This document shows positions 63,366 through 64,000 of a DNA stretch of 64,000 nt, piece by piece. Under the pieces are notes generated by a model. It worked only from the letters and a program-made list of their open reading frames with translations. It was not told where the DNA came from and did no database searches. The first letter of the stretch is position 1. Every line of letters starts with the position of its first letter. The position numbers and the translations under genes are program-made. Source of the stretch: Ideonella sp. (GTDB lineage: Bacteria; Pseudomonadota; Gammaproteobacteria; Burkholderiales; Burkholderiaceae_C); NCBI GenBank assembly GCA_016721465.1, contig JADKIA010000008.1, positions 186,001-250,000 on the forward strand, in the 5' to 3' direction.

Positions 63366-64000
63366 TCAGTGCGCCAGCACCCGGAGCAACCACTGGTTGA
63401 GCGCGGCGATCTCTTCCATGCACACGGCGTGGCCCATGGGGTAGTCGTGCCACTCGGCCTGGTAGCCCAGCGCTTGCAGCGCGTCGCGACTGGCGATGCC
63501 ACGCGCCGGGCGCACCATGTCGTCCTGGTTGCCATGCGCCAGGAACAGCGGCACATCGGCGTTGACAGGATGGCGCTCGCTGGCCGTTGTGCCGGCCAGT
63601 GGCAGGTAGCCCGACAGCCCGGCCAGCCCCGCCAGCCGGTGCGGGCAGCGCAGGCCCGCGAGCAATGTCACCGCACAGCCTTGCGAGAAGCCGGCAAGCA
63701 CCACCCGTCGTGCCGGCACGCCGCGAGCCCGCTCGCGGTCGATCAGGGCGTGCACCGCGCGCGCCGACTGGCGCAGACCGGCTTCGTCCTCTCCACCGGC
63801 GCCGTTCATGCCCAGGATGTCGTACCAGGCGCGCATCGGTTGGCCGTTGTTCAGCGTCACCGGGCGCACCGGCGCGCGCGGCAGCACGCAGCGCACGGGC
63901 CCGATGGCGCTCAGGTCGAGCTCGTCGCACAGCGGCAGGAAGTCGGTGCCGTCGGCGCCGAGTCCGTGCAGGATGATCAACGAGGCCACCGGTTCGGCGG
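63366..64000 (-). CDS. Carboxylesterase/phospholipase-type alpha/beta hydrolase, 5' part beyond window
   Basis: The frame is open to the window edge and probably starts further upstream; 208 codons are visible after the GTG at 63989. LIILHGLGADGTDFLPL, the nucleophile elbow AGFSQGC, the acid in AHGNQDDMV and the base in YPMGHAVCM mark the carboxylesterase/lysophospholipase family (EstB-type). It lies 111 bp before the 2Fe-2S subunit gene, on the same strand. Confidence 0.88.
   Translation of the reverse strand, partial: AEPVASLIILHGLGADGTDFLPLCDELDLSAIGPVRCVLPRAPVRPVTLNNGQPMRAWYDILGMNGAGGEDEAGLRQSARAVHALIDRERARGVPARRVVLAGFSQGCAVTLLAGLRCPHRLAGLAGLSGYLPLAGTTASERHPVNADVPLFLAHGNQDDMVRPARGIASRDALQALGYQAEWHDYPMGHAVCMEEIAALNQWLLRVLAH

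Overview
The window is high-GC chromosomal DNA from a betaproteobacterium of the order Burkholderiales, most likely a Comamonadaceae-type organism. The gene order dnaA-dnaN-gyrB, a hairpin-rich dispersed repeat between dnaN and gyrB of a kind I associate with this family, and the later soxXYZA, WS/DGAT and PPi-phosphofructokinase genes all fit that placement. The assignment is inference from gene content, not a database match.

Region 1 (1-4901) is the replication-origin neighbourhood: the 3' part of dnaA, a dnaA-dnaN spacer with DnaA-box-like sites, dnaN, and gyrB.

Region 2 (about 4911-24170) is a foreign island inserted directly behind gyrB. It opens with an IS21-family element whose istA and istB are both frameshifted. 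The IS truncates a large methyltransferase-PLD nuclease-helicase fusion. Next comes a transfer/maintenance module: a small Cys-rich protein, three 16-bp direct repeats, a serine recombinase and two overlapping ParB/RepB-like genes. Then follow several candidate antiphage loci: (a) an AvcD-like dCTP/dCMP deaminase coupled by a 4-bp overlap to a DUF488-like gene, with a decayed ORF in front; (b) a ubiquitin-like conjugation cassette (single Multi_ubiq-type UBL, E1/ThiF protein, DUF6527-like Cys-rich protein), read divergently from a sigma-70-like/hypothetical/ImmA-IrrE operon; (c) a Septu-like ATPase plus HNH nuclease pair. The DNA around avcD and the ATPase-HNH pair looks clearly lower in GC than its surroundings.

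Region 3 (24171-29893) is regulatory: a 1112-residue class III cyclase-AAA-TPR protein, a double-cupin protein, an ECF-like sigma factor and a ChrR-type single cupin, all on the minus strand.

Region 4 (30077-37773) is rich in lipid and hydrophobic-substrate enzymes: two SRPBCC proteins, alpha/beta hydrolases, a SnoaL-like protein, a long-chain acyl-CoA synthetase, a wax-ester synthase/diacylglycerol acyltransferase, and an SDR overlapping another hydrolase.

Region 5 (37731-57686) is mixed housekeeping and envelope genes: an S46 peptidase broken by an 8-bp tandem duplication, a VOC protein, a WYL regulator divergent from a DUF1579-like/GFA pair, a degenerate HD-GYP protein, MtfA, secreted proteins, a DnaJ-like protein, a lipoprotein lipase, nicotinamidase, an MBL hydrolase, thymidine kinase, a hybrid sensor kinase paired with a periplasmic binding protein, PPi-PFK and a DTW-domain protein, followed by a GDT1-family transporter.

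Region 6 (58480-64000) is a compact minus-strand operon that joins a two-subunit molybdenum hydroxylase (2Fe-2S and molybdopterin subunits) to soxX-soxY-soxZ-soxA. There is no soxB or soxCD in the window, and SoxY has an atypical C-terminus. A partial carboxylesterase closes the window.
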